Positions 38,948 through 54,066 of a stretch of 64,000 bases of DNA are shown here, piece after piece (the stretch's first letter is position 1; every line of letters begins with the position of its first letter). Both the position numbers and the translations under genes were made by a program. This stretch comes from Pseudomonadota bacterium (GTDB lineage Bacteria; Pseudomonadota; Gammaproteobacteria; Burkholderiales; Burkholderiaceae_C). Under the pieces are notes generated by a model. It was given only the letters and a program-made list of their open reading frames with translations, ran no database searches and was not told the origin of the DNA. Where the stretch lies: NCBI GenBank assembly GCA_029779845.1, contig JAKOZT010000134.1, positions 40,448 to 104,447 of the forward strand. Direction: 5' to 3'.

Positions 38948-40219
38948 ATGACGAGCCCCTCCGACCCCGGCCGCTGGGCCGCCTTCAAGGCGTCCGTGGT
39001 GCGCGGCTACCACGCCTACGGCGGCTGGCTGGTGACGATCAGCTGGTGGAAGTTCATCGCGCTGTCGGTGCTGCTGCTGGTGGTCAGCGGCGTCGCGCAG
39101 AAGCTGCCGCCGTTCAACCTGCGCATCCCGCTGTGGACGCAGCTCGACGGCGTGCCGTTGCCGCCCGAGCCGCCCAAGCCCGTCGTGCACATCGAGCGCA
39201 GCCGCAAGGCGGCCCCGGCGAGCGCGGCAAGCTCGGCGAGCGGCGCCTCCGCGCCTGCCTCGGCGCCCGGCACCGAGATCGAGATCCGCCTGCCCGCCGG
39301 CGCCGACGGCGAGGCCGTGCGCGAAGCGGTGCGCGAGGCACGCGAGCAGATCAAGGAGGCGATCGAAGCCGCCGGCGACGCCGCCGAGGAAGCCGCCGAA
39401 GCCCAGCGCGACATCACCGTGAACATCACGCCGCACCGCCGGCGCGACTACTTCACGCTCGGCGACGAGCTGCCCACCATCGCCTTCCTGTGGATCGCGA
39501 TGTCGATCATCCTGAAGATCACCTACAAGGGCCGCCTGCAGGCCGAGGTGAAGGCGGCGCAGGCCACCGAGACGGCCGAGGCCGAGCAGCTCAAGCGCCA
39601 GGTGGTGGAGGCGCGCATGGCGGCGATGCAGGCGCAGGTGGAGCCGCATTTCCTGTTCAACACGCTGGCCTCGATCGACCACCTGATCGAGACCGATCCG
39701 GCGCGCGCCTCGACGATGCAGAAGAACCTGATCGCGCTGCTGCGCGCCAGCATGCCGACGATGCGCGAGGCCGGCGGCACCGGCGGCGCGCACGACCTCG
39801 GCCGCGAGATGGCGGTGATCACGCCCTACCTCGAGATCCTCAAGGTGCGCATGGAAGACCGCCTGGCCACCGAGATCGACGTGCCCGAGGGCCTGCGCTC
39901 GGCGGCCTTCCCGCCGATGATGATCCAGAGCCTGGTCGAGAACGCGATCAAGCACGGCCTCGAGCCCAAGCCGGAGGGCGGGCGCCTGTCGGTGAAGGCG
40001 CAGATCGTGCACGGCAAGCTGGCGGTGACGGTGTCCGACAGCGGCGTCGGCTTCGGCCGCGCCGCCACCGCGGGCACCGGCATAGGCCTCACCAACATCC
40101 GCGAGCGCCTCGCGCTGCTGTACGGCGCGAAGGCCGCGCTCGCGGTGGCACAGAACCCCGGCGGCGGCACGCAGGCGACCATCACCGTGCCCTACGAAGC
40201 GAGGATGCCCACGCCATGA
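38948..40219 (+). CDS. LytS/AlgZ-type sensor histidine kinase
   Basis: VEPHFLFNTLASIDHLIETDP His-kinase motif, VENAIKHGLEPKPEGG, GTGIGLTNIRERL. Confidence 0.93.
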   Translation: MTSPSDPGRWAAFKASVVRGYHAYGGWLVTISWWKFIALSVLLLVVSGVAQKLPPFNLRIPLWTQLDGVPLPPEPPKPVVHIERSRKAAPASAASSASGASAPASAPGTEIEIRLPAGADGEAVREAVREAREQIKEAIEAAGDAAEEAAEAQRDITVNITPHRRRDYFTLGDELPTIAFLWIAMSIILKITYKGRLQAEVKAAQATETAEAEQLKRQVVEARMAAMQAQVEPHFLFNTLASIDHLIETDPARASTMQKNLIALLRASMPTMREAGGTGGAHDLGREMAVITPYLEILKVRMEDRLATEIDVPEGLRSAAFPPMMIQSLVENAIKHGLEPKPEGGRLSVKAQIVHGKLAVTVSDSGVGFGRAATAGTGIGLTNIRERLALLYGAKAALAVAQNPGGGTQATITVPYEARMPTP

Positions 40220-41019
40220 AAGCCCTCATCGCCGACGACGAGCGCCTGATGCGCGAGCAGCTGCGCGCGCGCCTCGCGGAAGCCTGGCCCGGGCTGGACA
40301 TCGTCGCCGAGGCGAAGAACGGCGCCGAGGCGGTGCAGCTGACCGAGCAGTTGCACCCCGACATCGTCTTCCTCGACATCCGCATGCCGGGCATGACCGG
40401 CGTCGAGGCGGCGCGCGCGATCGCGCAGCTGCCGGTGGGCGACGAGGCCGCCGACGGCTGGAGCGGCTGCGAGATCGTCTTCATCACCGCCTACGACGAA
40501 TACGCGGTCGAGGCCTTCGAGCAGGGCGCGGCCGACTACGTGCTCAAGCCGGCCGAGCGCGAGCGCCTGGCGCGCACCGCCGAGCGCATCCGCCGCCGCA
40601 CCGCGCAGCGCGGGCGCGGCGAAGGCCCCTCGCTGGCCGGCCTGCAGCCGCTGCTGCAGAAACTCTCCGCGCACATGAACCCGGGCGCGCCGGCCCGGCT
40701 GAAGTGGATCCAGGCGAGCGTCGGCCAGAGCATCCAGATGATCCCGGTCGAAGACGTGCTGTTCTTCATCTCCGACGAGAAGTACACGCGCGTGCAGACC
40801 GCGAGCCTCGAAGCGCTGATCCGCAAGCCGATCAAGGAGCTGGTGGAGGAGCTGGACGCCGAGCAGTTCTGGCAGATCCACCGCTCGACGCTGGTCAACG
40901 TGCAGGCGATCGCCGGCGTGAGCCGCGACCTGCGCGGGCGCCAGCTCGTCAGCGTCAAGGGCCACCCGCAGAAGCTCGAGGTGAGCCGCAGCTTCACGGG
41001 GCTGTTCAAGGGCATGTGA
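40216..41019 (+). CDS. LytTR-family response regulator
   Basis: Receiver MKALIADDERLMREQLRARL...DIVFLDIRMPGMTGVEAAR; LytTR domain DVLFFISDEKYTRVQT...FWQIHRSTLVNVQAIAGV. Confidence 0.95.
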   Translation: MKALIADDERLMREQLRARLAEAWPGLDIVAEAKNGAEAVQLTEQLHPDIVFLDIRMPGMTGVEAARAIAQLPVGDEAADGWSGCEIVFITAYDEYAVEAFEQGAADYVLKPAERERLARTAERIRRRTAQRGRGEGPSLAGLQPLLQKLSAHMNPGAPARLKWIQASVGQSIQMIPVEDVLFFISDEKYTRVQTASLEALIRKPIKELVEELDAEQFWQIHRSTLVNVQAIAGVSRDLRGRQLVSVKGHPQKLEVSRSFTGLFKGM

Positions 41020-41089
41020 GGCGGCGGCGGAATAGCGGCGCGGCCTGCCGCGTACACGCTTCGTCCATCCACCTCACGAGGAACAGCCC

Positions 41090-41476
41090 ATGCGCTTCGC
41101 TCTCCTGCCGGCCGCCACGGCCCTGCTGCTCGCCGCCTGCTCGCACATGCCGATGTCGATGACGGGCAAGGCGCCCGCCAGCGCCGTCGACGGCGTGCTC
41201 GTCGGCCCCACCCAGATGACGCTCTACACCTTCGACCGCGACGCCGCCGGCTCCGGCAAGAGCGTGTGCAACGGCCCCTGCGCCGCCAACTGGCCGCCGC
41301 TGGCGGCCGGCGCCGACGCCGCCGCGAGCGGCGACTGGAGCGTGGTGACACGCGACGACGGCAGCCGCCAGTGGGCCTACAAGGGCAAGCCGCTGTACCA
41401 CTGGGTGAAGGACCAGAAGCCCGGCGACCGCAGCGGCGACGGCTTCAACAACGCCTGGCGGCTGGCGCGGCCTTAA
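41090..41476 (+). CDS. Small secreted lipoprotein (COG4315-like)
   Basis: Lipobox LLAAC; MTLYTFDRDAAGSGKSVCNGPCAANWPPL...YKGKPLYHWVKDQKPGDRSGDGFNNAW. Confidence 0.88.
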   Translation: MRFALLPAATALLLAACSHMPMSMTGKAPASAVDGVLVGPTQMTLYTFDRDAAGSGKSVCNGPCAANWPPLAAGADAAASGDWSVVTRDDGSRQWAYKGKPLYHWVKDQKPGDRSGDGFNNAWRLARP

Positions 41477-43512
41477 GCCTTCGCAGGCGCTGCCGCCGCG
41501 CGCGCGGCAGCGGCCTCGCGCAGCGCCTTCAGCTTGGCGCGCGGGTCTTCCTTCTGCTGCACCTCGTGCAGCTTCATCTCGGCGATGAAGCGGCTGGGCA
41601 CGCCGGCCACCGTCTCGCGGCCGCGCTTGCGGCGGCGCAGCGTGCTGACGGCGAGCGTCTGGCGCGCGCGCGTGATGCCCACGTACATCAGGCGGCGCTC
41701 TTCTTCGAGGCGCTGCGGCGTCATCTCGTCGGTTTCGCTTCGGAACGGCAGCAGCCCTTCGTTGATGCCGGCCAGCAGCACGTGCGGCCACTCCAGGCCC
41801 TTGGCGGCATGCAGCGTCGACAGCGTCACCACATCCTGCTCGTCGCCGCGCTCGGCCAGGCTGATGATCACCGAGATGGTCTGCGCGATGTCGAGCACGC
41901 TCTTCTTCTCGGTCTCGACCGCGACGCCGCCGTCGTTCTCGATCTCGCCGCCGCAGCGCTTGGCGATCCAGTCGACGAAGTCGAGCACGTTGGTCCAGCG
42001 CGCGGCGGCGAGCTTCTCGCTGTCTTCGCCGTCGTGCAGGTGCTGCTCGTAGGCGATGTCCTTCAGCCAGCCCATCAGCAGCGTGCGCGCGTCCTCGGCG
42101 CCGACGGTGTGGCGCGCGCGGTATTCGAGGTCGTTCACGTAGCGGCCGAACTCGTGCAGCGAGCCGACCGTGCGCGCGTTCAGCACCGTGCCCAGGCTCT
42201 CGGCGAAGAGCGCTTCGTACAGGCTCGTCTTCCACTTCGCGGCGAACTCGCCCAGGCTCGCCAGCGTCTGGTGGCCGATGCCGCGCTTGGGCGTGGTCAC
42301 CGCGCGCAGGAAGGCCGGGTCGTCGTCGTTGTTGACCAGCAGGCGCAGCCAGGCGCACAGGTCCTTGATCTCGGCGCGGTCGAAGAAGCTCTGCCCGCCC
42401 GACACCTTGTAGGGAATGCTCGCGCGGCGCAGCGCCTGCTCGAACACCCTGGCCTGGTGATTGGCGCGGTACAGCACCGCGAAGTCCTTGAACGCGACGC
42501 TGCCGCCCTGGCCGCGCTGGCCCTGGATGAAGGCCACCGCGCGCTCGGCCTCGTGCTCCTCGCCGTCGCACTCCATCACGCGCACCGGCTCGCCGTCGCC
42601 GAAGGCGCTCCACAGCTTCTTCTCGAACAGCTTGGGGTTGTGCGCGATCACCGCGTTGGCGGCGCGCAGGATGTGGCCGGTGGAGCGGTAGTTCTGCTCC
42701 AGCGGAATCACCTTCAGCGCCGGGTACTCGGCCGGCAGGCGGCGCAGGTTCTCGACCGTCGCGCCGCGCCAGCCGTAGATGCTCTGGTCATCGTCGCCCA
42801 CCGCGGTGAACATCGCGCCCTCGCCGGCCAGCAGCTTGAGCATCTCGTACTGCACGGCGTTGGTGTCCTGGTACTCGTCGACCAGCAGGTAGCGCAGCTG
42901 CTGCTGCCACTTGGCGCGCGCCTCGGCGTCGCGGCGCAGCAGCGCCACCGGCAGGCCGATCAGGTCGTCGAAGTCGACCGCCTGGAAGGCCGCGAGGCGC
43001 TCCTCGTAGCGCTGCATCACCTGGCGCGCGACGCGCTGGTCGTCGTCCTCGGGCTCGACCTGCGCGCTGTTCAGGCCCTGGTTCTTCCACAGGCTGATCG
43101 CCCACTGCCAGCGCCGCGCCAGCGCGTTGTCGGTGCTGCCGCCGGCGTCCTTCAGGATCGCCAGCACGTCGTCTGAATCGAGGATGCTGAACTGCGGCTT
43201 CAGGCCGATGCGCGCGCCGTCCTCGCGCAGCAGGCGCACGCCCAGCGAGTGGAAGGTGCTGACCACCAGCGGCTTGGCGGCGCGCGCGCCGATCAGCGCC
43301 TTGGCGCGCTCGCGCATCTCGGCGGCGGCCTTGTTGGTGAAGGTGATCGCGGCGATCTGCGCCGGCGCGTAACCCGCCCGCAGCAGCCGCGCGATCTTGT
43401 GTGTGATCACGCGCGTCTTGCCCGAGCCGGCGCCGGCCAGCACCAGGCAGGGGCCGCCGAGGTGGTGCACCGCCTCCATCTGGGCCGGGTTGAGCGAGGC
43501 GGGTTCGGACAC
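41473..43512 (-). CDS. rep: UvrD/Rep-type ATP-dependent DNA helicase
   Basis: Walker A LAGAGSGKTRVIT, VDEYQDTNAVQYE, GDDDQSIYGWRGA, EQNYRST, STLHAAKGLEW; start inferred as GTG at 43512. Confidence 0.92.
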   Translation of the reverse strand: MSEPASLNPAQMEAVHHLGGPCLVLAGAGSGKTRVITHKIARLLRAGYAPAQIAAITFTNKAAAEMRERAKALIGARAAKPLVVSTFHSLGVRLLREDGARIGLKPQFSILDSDDVLAILKDAGGSTDNALARRWQWAISLWKNQGLNSAQVEPEDDDQRVARQVMQRYEERLAAFQAVDFDDLIGLPVALLRRDAEARAKWQQQLRYLLVDEYQDTNAVQYEMLKLLAGEGAMFTAVGDDDQSIYGWRGATVENLRRLPAEYPALKVIPLEQNYRSTGHILRAANAVIAHNPKLFEKKLWSAFGDGEPVRVMECDGEEHEAERAVAFIQGQRGQGGSVAFKDFAVLYRANHQARVFEQALRRASIPYKVSGGQSFFDRAEIKDLCAWLRLLVNNDDDPAFLRAVTTPKRGIGHQTLASLGEFAAKWKTSLYEALFAESLGTVLNARTVGSLHEFGRYVNDLEYRARHTVGAEDARTLLMGWLKDIAYEQHLHDGEDSEKLAAARWTNVLDFVDWIAKRCGGEIENDGGVAVETEKKSVLDIAQTISVIISLAERGDEQDVVTLSTLHAAKGLEWPHVLLAGINEGLLPFRSETDEMTPQRLEEERRLMYVGITRARQTLAVSTLRRRKRGRETVAGVPSRFIAEMKLHEVQQKEDPRAKLKALREAAAARAAAAPAKA

Positions 43513-43582
43513 GGAGGACGAGGGCGGCAATGGGGCGCGCCATGATAGCGGCGCCCTCATTCGCGCTGCGATACTCGGCGCC

Positions 43583-44575
43583 ATGCAGGCGATCCTGGCC
43601 GTCACCTTCCCCTTCTTCGCACTCGTCCTGCTCGGCTACCTCGCGGTGCAGCGCGGCTACCTGCCCGAATCGGCGATCCCCGGCCTGAACGGCTTCGTGC
43701 TGTTCTTCGCGCTGCCGTGCATGCTGTTCCGCTTCGGCGCGAGCATGCCCTTCGCGCAATTGATCGACCCGGTGCTGATCGTGATCTGGGGCGGCAGCGC
43801 CGCGCTGATGGTGCTGTTCACGATCGCGCTGACGCTGCGCCGCACACCCGAGAGCGCCGGCGTGGCCATGAAGGACGCGGCCTTCGGCGCGCTGGTCGCG
43901 GCCTTCCCGAACTCGGGCTTCATGGGCTTCCCGCTTTTGATCGGCCTGCTCGGCGAGAAGACCGCCGGGCCGCTGATCGGCTGCATCCTGATCGACATCG
44001 TCTTCACCAGCTCGCTGTGCCTGGCGCTGGCGCAGCTGCGCCCGGCCAGCGAGACGGCCACGCAGCACGGCATCGTCGCGCCCTTCCTGCGCGCGCTGCG
44101 CGGCGCGCTGACGAACCCGCTGCCCTGGGCGATCGCGCTCGGCGCGCTGGTGGCGGCCACCGGCGTGAGCCAGCCCGGGCCGTTCAAGGACATCGTTCGC
44201 ATGCTGGGCGACTCGGCGACGCCGGTGGCCCTCTTCACCATCGGCGCGGTGCTGTGGCGCGCGCAGCAGCACGCGCACAGCCGCACGCCGCTGCGCGACT
44301 TCCTGCCGGTGGCGCTGGTCAAGCTGTTCGTGCACCCGCTCTTGGTGCTCAGCGGCGGCGTGGTGGCCAACGCGCTGGGCGCGGGCGTCTCGCCCTTCGC
44401 GCTGACGGTGCTGGTGCTCAACGCCGCGCTGCCGAGCGCGAGCAACGTGGCGATCCTCGCCGAGCGCTACGGCGCCGACAACGGCCGCGTGACGCGCATC
44501 ATCATGGTCAGCACAGCGCTGGCGTTCGTCAGCTTCTCGCTGATCGCGTGGCTGTTCGGCGTGCGCAAGGACTGA
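43583..44575 (+). CDS. AEC (auxin efflux carrier) family transporter
   Basis: MQAILAVTFPFFALVLLGYLAVQRGYLPESAIPGLNGFVLFFALPCMLFRF; multi-TM. Confidence 0.92.
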   Translation: MQAILAVTFPFFALVLLGYLAVQRGYLPESAIPGLNGFVLFFALPCMLFRFGASMPFAQLIDPVLIVIWGGSAALMVLFTIALTLRRTPESAGVAMKDAAFGALVAAFPNSGFMGFPLLIGLLGEKTAGPLIGCILIDIVFTSSLCLALAQLRPASETATQHGIVAPFLRALRGALTNPLPWAIALGALVAATGVSQPGPFKDIVRMLGDSATPVALFTIGAVLWRAQQHAHSRTPLRDFLPVALVKLFVHPLLVLSGGVVANALGAGVSPFALTVLVLNAALPSASNVAILAERYGADNGRVTRIIMVSTALAFVSFSLIAWLFGVRKD

Positions 44576-44588
44576 GCGCCGAAAGAAA

Positions 44589-44618
44589 AACCCGCCGGGC
44601 GTCGCCGCCGGGCGGGTT
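44589..44618. terminator. Candidate bidirectional hairpin terminator between AEC gene and atpC
   Basis: AACCCGCC...GGCGGGTT stem between convergent genes; preceded by GAAAGAAAAA. Confidence 0.65.
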
Positions 44619-44637
44619 CTCGCGATCGCGCGGGCGA

Positions 44638-45054
44638 CTACTTCCTGCGCAGCTTCTGGATCGCCGCGAGCTGCGCAGCCATCGTCGCGAACTCGCTTTG
44701 CGCGGCGGCGAAGTCGATGTCGCTCTTGGCGTTTTTCATCGCTTCCTCGGCGAGCTTCTTCGCCTCGGTGGCCTTGGCCTCGTCGAGGTCGTGGCCGCGG
44801 ATCGCGGTGTCGGCGAGCACCGTCACGCAGTTGGGCTGCACCTCGAGGATGCCGCCGGCGACGAAGACGAACTCTTCCTGGCCGTTGTCGGCGCGCTCGA
44901 TGCGCACCGCGCCCGGCTTGATGCGCGTGATCAGCGGCGTGTGGCGCGGCAGGATGCCGAGCTCGCCGGCTTCGCCCGGCAGCGCGACGAACTTCGCCTC
45001 GCCGGAGAAGATGCTCTCTTCGGCGGAGACGACGTCGACGTGGATGGTGGCCAT
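44638..45054 (-). CDS. atpC: ATP synthase F1 epsilon subunit
   Basis: [48 protein letters not shown]. Confidence 0.97.
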   Translation of the reverse strand: MATIHVDVVSAEESIFSGEAKFVALPGEAGELGILPRHTPLITRIKPGAVRIERADNGQEEFVFVAGGILEVQPNCVTVLADTAIRGHDLDEAKATEAKKLAEEAMKNAKSDIDFAAAQSEFATMAAQLAAIQKLRRK

Positions 45055-45065
45055 CGTGCGGCTCC

Positions 45066-47401
<2,336 letters not shown>

Positions 47402-47425
47402 GGTCAGGACTCCTTGGGCTGGGGC

Positions 47426-48979
<1,554 letters not shown>

Positions 48980-49007
48980 GTCTTTCTCCGGGACGACCTG
49001 GCCACGC

Positions 49008-49541
49008 TCACGCGGACAGCACCGCCTTCATTTGTTCCAGACGGGCCTTGACCGAGGTGTCGAGCACCTCGTCGCCGACCGCCACGCGGATGCCACCGAT
49101 CAGCGACGGGTCGACCGCGACGCTCGCCTTGAGCTTGCGGCCGAAGCGCTTCTCCAGCGAAGCCACCACCTGCTGGAGCTGCGCGGCGTCGATCGGGAAG
49201 GCGCTGAGCACCATGGCGTCGGACACGCCGGAGCGGGCGTTGACGAGCGCGTGGAACTGCGCGGCGATCTCCGGCAGCGCGGCGAGGCGGCCGTTGTCGA
49301 TCACGGTGCGCAGCAGGTTCTTCGCGCCCTCGCCGAACGTGGCCTTGGCCGCGGCGGTGATCAGCTCGAACACCTGCTGCGGCGGCACCTTCGGGTTGTC
49401 GGCGAACTGGCGCACCTGCTCGTTGCCGGCGACCGCGGCGAGCGCGTTCACCTGCTCGGAGACGGCCGCCGCGTCGTTCGGCGCGATCGCCTTGAACAAG
49501 GCTTCGGCATACGGCCGGGCGATGGTTGCCAGCTCGGCCAT
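49008..49541 (-). CDS. atpH: ATP synthase delta subunit
   Basis: [23 protein letters not shown]...[29 protein letters not shown]. Confidence 0.96.
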   Translation of the reverse strand: MAELATIARPYAEALFKAIAPNDAAAVSEQVNALAAVAGNEQVRQFADNPKVPPQQVFELITAAAKATFGEGAKNLLRTVIDNGRLAALPEIAAQFHALVNARSGVSDAMVLSAFPIDAAQLQQVVASLEKRFGRKLKASVAVDPSLIGGIRVAVGDEVLDTSVKARLEQMKAVLSA

Positions 49542-49543
49542 GC

Positions 49544-50014
49544 TCAGAGCTCCGCTTTCAGGCGATTCAGCAGCTCGGCGTGCACGGAGGGGTTGACCTC
49601 CTTGCGCAGGATCTGCTCGGCGCCCTTGACCGCCAGCGCGGCGACCTGGTCGCGCAGCGCCTCGCGGGCCTTGACGGCTTCCTGCTCGGCCTCGGCGCGC
49701 GCGGCGGCGATGATCTTGGCGCCCTCGTCGGACGCGCGGCCCTTGGCCTCCTCGATCATCTGCTGCGCCAGGCGCTCGGCGTCGGCCAGGCGCTGCTGGG
49801 CGTCGTTGCGGGCGGCGGAGAGCTGCTCCTCGACACGCTTGTTGGCGGCGGCGAGGTCGGCCTTCGCCTTGTCGGCGGCCGACAGGCCGTCGGCGATCTT
49901 CTGCGCACGCTCGTCGAGCGCCTTCGTGATCGGCGGCCACACGAACTTCATCGTGAACCACACCAGGATCAGGAAGACGATCAGCTGCGCAATCAGCGTA
50001 GCGTTGATGCTCAC
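49544..50014 (-). CDS. atpF: ATP synthase F0 b subunit
   Basis: [44 protein letters not shown]. Confidence 0.97.
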   Translation of the reverse strand: MSINATLIAQLIVFLILVWFTMKFVWPPITKALDERAQKIADGLSAADKAKADLAAANKRVEEQLSAARNDAQQRLADAERLAQQMIEEAKGRASDEGAKIIAAARAEAEQEAVKAREALRDQVAALAVKGAEQILRKEVNPSVHAELLNRLKAEL

Positions 50015-50067
50015 GTTGTTGCCTCTGAAACGTCAGGGGGATGTCGCGCTGCGGCAGCGGCGACGGC

Positions 50068-51239
<1,172 letters not shown>

Positions 51240-51264
51240 GAACGTCTTCTCGATTCGTTGCGTT

Positions 51265-51753
51265 TCAACGGGCGCGCCACAACAGCGCGACCCAGTTCAC
51301 TTTCATGCACACCACCATCGTGATCAGCAGCGTGGGCCAGCTCAAGCCGGGCACCACCTTCGCCGCGATCACGAGCATGGCGATGGCCACCCCGATCTTC
51401 AGCATCTCCCAGAACAGGAACCCCGCGGCCGCGGCCACCGGGGAACCCGCCCCTCTTCTTCTTGTCATGCCGCGCGCCAGCAAGGCGCCCGGCAAGGCCA
51501 CGGCCAGCGCGCCGTAGAGCGCCGACCAGGCGGCCCCGCTGCGTTGCGTGACCAGCCAGACGACGGCCGTGCACAACAACCCCGCCGCGGCCTGCGCCGC
51601 GACGACCCGCCAGGGCGAGACCTGCGGGAGACGCGCCCTCAAGGCCTGCGCTTCTTCGCGCGACAGCGTCTTGAAAGGCTCGTCCCGTGCCTCATCTGCA
51701 CAGCCTTCGTGTCCTGCGAGGTACTTCGCACCGTGGTCGATCGTGTCGGTCAT
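51265..51753 (-). CDS. atpI: ATP synthase subunit I
   Basis: Small multi-TM protein upstream of atpB; AtpI-like context. Confidence 0.82.
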   Translation of the reverse strand: MTDTIDHGAKYLAGHEGCADEARDEPFKTLSREEAQALRARLPQVSPWRVVAAQAAAGLLCTAVVWLVTQRSGAAWSALYGALAVALPGALLARGMTRRRGAGSPVAAAAGFLFWEMLKIGVAIAMLVIAAKVVPGLSWPTLLITMVVCMKVNWVALLWRAR

Positions 51754-51790
51754 GGTGCGCGGTCACGTCTGCTTGCAGCAAAGCCTCGGA

Positions 51791-51796
51791 ATTATA
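51791..51796 (-). promoter_or_regulatory. Candidate -10 box TATAAT for the atp operon
   Basis: Minus strand reads CGTATAATTCC 38 nt upstream of the atpI start; -35 is weak. Confidence 0.4.
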
Positions 51797-51943
51797 CGTG
51801 GTTACCCGGTCTTTTCGACCGCCCCCGGTTCCGACATGTGCCGGCCCGGCTGCGGCGCGCATGGTGGGGCGGTTGCCTTACGTCACGCTTGACGATTCCT
51901 TCGGATCGACAATCGCGGCTCGTTCAGCCTTCCGCCTCCTCCC

Positions 51944-54049
51944 ATGCGTCTGCCGCGCGCACTGCTCGCCGCCCTGCTCTCGATGCCGCTCGTGGCCTTC
52001 GCGCTGCCCGGCGGCAGCGCCGTCGTCACCACCGAGCAGGTGCGCGCCGAACTGGTGGCGCACGCGCCGCAGGGCGTGCAGCCGGGCCAGCCGCTGTGGC
52101 TGGCCCTGGCGATCGAACATCGGCCGCACTGGCACACCTACTGGAAGAACCCCGGCGACTCGGGCCTGCCGACCACCTTGCAATGGACGCTGCCGCCCGG
52201 CTTCGCGGCCGGCGAGATCGACTGGCCGACGCCGCAGCGGCTGCCGATCGGCCCGCTGGTGAACCACGGCTACGAAGGCCGGCTGCTGCTGCCGGTGAAG
52301 GTCGAGGTTCCATCCGGTTACGGCGGCGACACGCTCAGCGTGAAGCTGCGCGCCGACTGGCTGGTGTGCAAGGACGTCTGCATTCCCGAAGGCGGCGACT
52401 TCGCGCTCGACATCCCGGCACGCTCGGCCTTCGCGGCGCACGCGGCCGATTTCGACGCGGCGCTGGCCGCGCGGCCGCGCGCGCTGCCCGACGCGAAGGC
52501 GTCCGCGACGGTGGGCAACGACGGGCTGGCGCTGGAAGTCGCCGGCCTGCCTGCCGCCTGGGCCGGCAAGGCGGTCGAGTTCTTCCCCGAAGCGATCGGC
52601 GTGCTCGACAACGCGCTGCCGCGAAAAGCCGAATGGGACGGCGCGCGCTGGCGCGTGCGCGTGCCCTTGTCCGACCAGCGCAGCGACGCGCCGGCGCACA
52701 TGGACGCGGTGCTGGTCGCCCCCGGCGAGAAGGCCGGCGTGCGCATCGGCTTCGACATCGCCGGCAGCTGGCCCGCGCCGGGCAGCACCCCGGCCCCGGC
52801 ACCCGCCGCCGCGCCGGGGGGCAACCCCGCCTCCCCCGGCCTCGCCCTCGCGCTGCTGTTCGCGCTGCTCGGCGGCGCGCTGCTCAACCTGATGCCCTGC
52901 GTGTTCCCGGTGCTGTCGCTGAAGGTGCTGGGCTTCGCCGCGCATGCGAGCGACCGGCGCGCGCTCGCGCTCGGCGGCATCGCCTACACGCTCGGCGTGG
53001 TGCTGTCCTTCGTCGCGCTGGCCGGCGCGCTGCTCGCGCTGCGCGCCGGCGGCGAGCAGCTCGGCTGGGGCTTCCAGCTGCAGTCGCCGGCGGTGATCGC
53101 GCTGCTGGCCGCACTCTTCACGCTGATCGGCCTGAACCTCGCCGGCGTGTTCGAGTTCGGCTCGGTGCTGCCCAGCAGCCTGGCCAGCCTGCAGGCGCGC
53201 CACCCGGCGGTCGATGCGCTGCTCACCGGCGTGCTCGCGGTGGCGGTCGCCTCGCCCTGCACCGCGCCCTTCATGGGCGCGTCGCTCGGCCTGGCGGTCA
53301 CGCTGCCGGCGGCGCAGGCGCTGGCGGTGTTCGCCGCGCTCGGGCTGGGCATGGCGCTGCCTTACCTGGCCGCCAGCCTGTGGCCGGCGCTGGCGCGCGC
53401 GCTGCCGCGGCCCGGCGCGTGGATGGCGCGCTTCAAGGTGCTGATGGCCTTCCCGATGTTCGCCACGGTGATCTGGCTGGTGTGGGTGATCGGCCAGCAG
53501 ACCGGCATCGACGGCGCCGCCGCGCTGCTGGCCGTGCTGCTCGCGCTCGCCTTCATCGCCTGGGCGCTGGGCACGCCGGGCATCGGCCGCATCGCACGCG
53601 CCAGCTTCGGCGTGCTGGGCGCACTCGCCTTCGCCGCGGCGCTGTCATGGATGCTGCCGGCCTTCCAGGCCTCGGCGGCGACCGGGCCGGCGCGCAGCGG
53701 CGCGGCGGAAACGCACTGGCAGCCGTGGAGCGAGCAGCGCGTCGCCGAGCTGCGCGCCGCCGGCACGCCGGTGTTCGTCGACTTCACCGCCGCGTGGTGC
53801 GTGACCTGCCAGTACAACAAGCGCACCACGCTGGTGGATGCGCAGGTGCTGGCCGACTTCGCCGCGCGCGGCGTGGTGCTGCTGCGCGCCGACTGGACGC
53901 GCCGCGACGCCGCGATCACCGCCGCGCTAGCCGCCTTCGGCCGCAACGGCGTGCCGGTGTACGCGCTCTACGGCCGCGACGGCGCGCCGCAGATCCTGAG
54001 CGAGATCCTCAGCGTGCGCGAGGTGCGCGACGCGCTGTCCCGCCTGTGA
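51944..54049 (+). CDS. dsbD: Thiol:disulfide interchange protein DsbD-like
   Basis: N-terminal periplasmic domain (WLVCKDVCIPEGG), central TM LLNLMPCVFPVLSLK...ASPCTAPFMG, C-terminal thioredoxin DFTAAWCVTCQYNK. Confidence 0.92.
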   Translation: MRLPRALLAALLSMPLVAFALPGGSAVVTTEQVRAELVAHAPQGVQPGQPLWLALAIEHRPHWHTYWKNPGDSGLPTTLQWTLPPGFAAGEIDWPTPQRLPIGPLVNHGYEGRLLLPVKVEVPSGYGGDTLSVKLRADWLVCKDVCIPEGGDFALDIPARSAFAAHAADFDAALAARPRALPDAKASATVGNDGLALEVAGLPAAWAGKAVEFFPEAIGVLDNALPRKAEWDGARWRVRVPLSDQRSDAPAHMDAVLVAPGEKAGVRIGFDIAGSWPAPGSTPAPAPAAAPGGNPASPGLALALLFALLGGALLNLMPCVFPVLSLKVLGFAAHASDRRALALGGIAYTLGVVLSFVALAGALLALRAGGEQLGWGFQLQSPAVIALLAALFTLIGLNLAGVFEFGSVLPSSLASLQARHPAVDALLTGVLAVAVASPCTAPFMGASLGLAVTLPAAQALAVFAALGLGMALPYLAASLWPALARALPRPGAWMARFKVLMAFPMFATVIWLVWVIGQQTGIDGAAALLAVLLALAFIAWALGTPGIGRIARASFGVLGALAFAAALSWMLPAFQASAATGPARSGAAETHWQPWSEQRVAELRAAGTPVFVDFTAAWCVTCQYNKRTTLVDAQVLADFAARGVVLLRADWTRRDAAITAALAAFGRNGVPVYALYGRDGAPQILSEILSVREVRDALSRL

Positions 54050-54066
54050 TGCCGGAAGGAGTTGCC

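Noticed and set aside
36679-38988. 769-aa minus-strand ORF opposite dctM
   Set aside because: Composition of HRQ/RRD shadow frame; no homology recognisable.
51887-51920. TTGACG -35-like box upstream of dsbD
   Set aside because: No matching -10 at 16-18 bp spacing.
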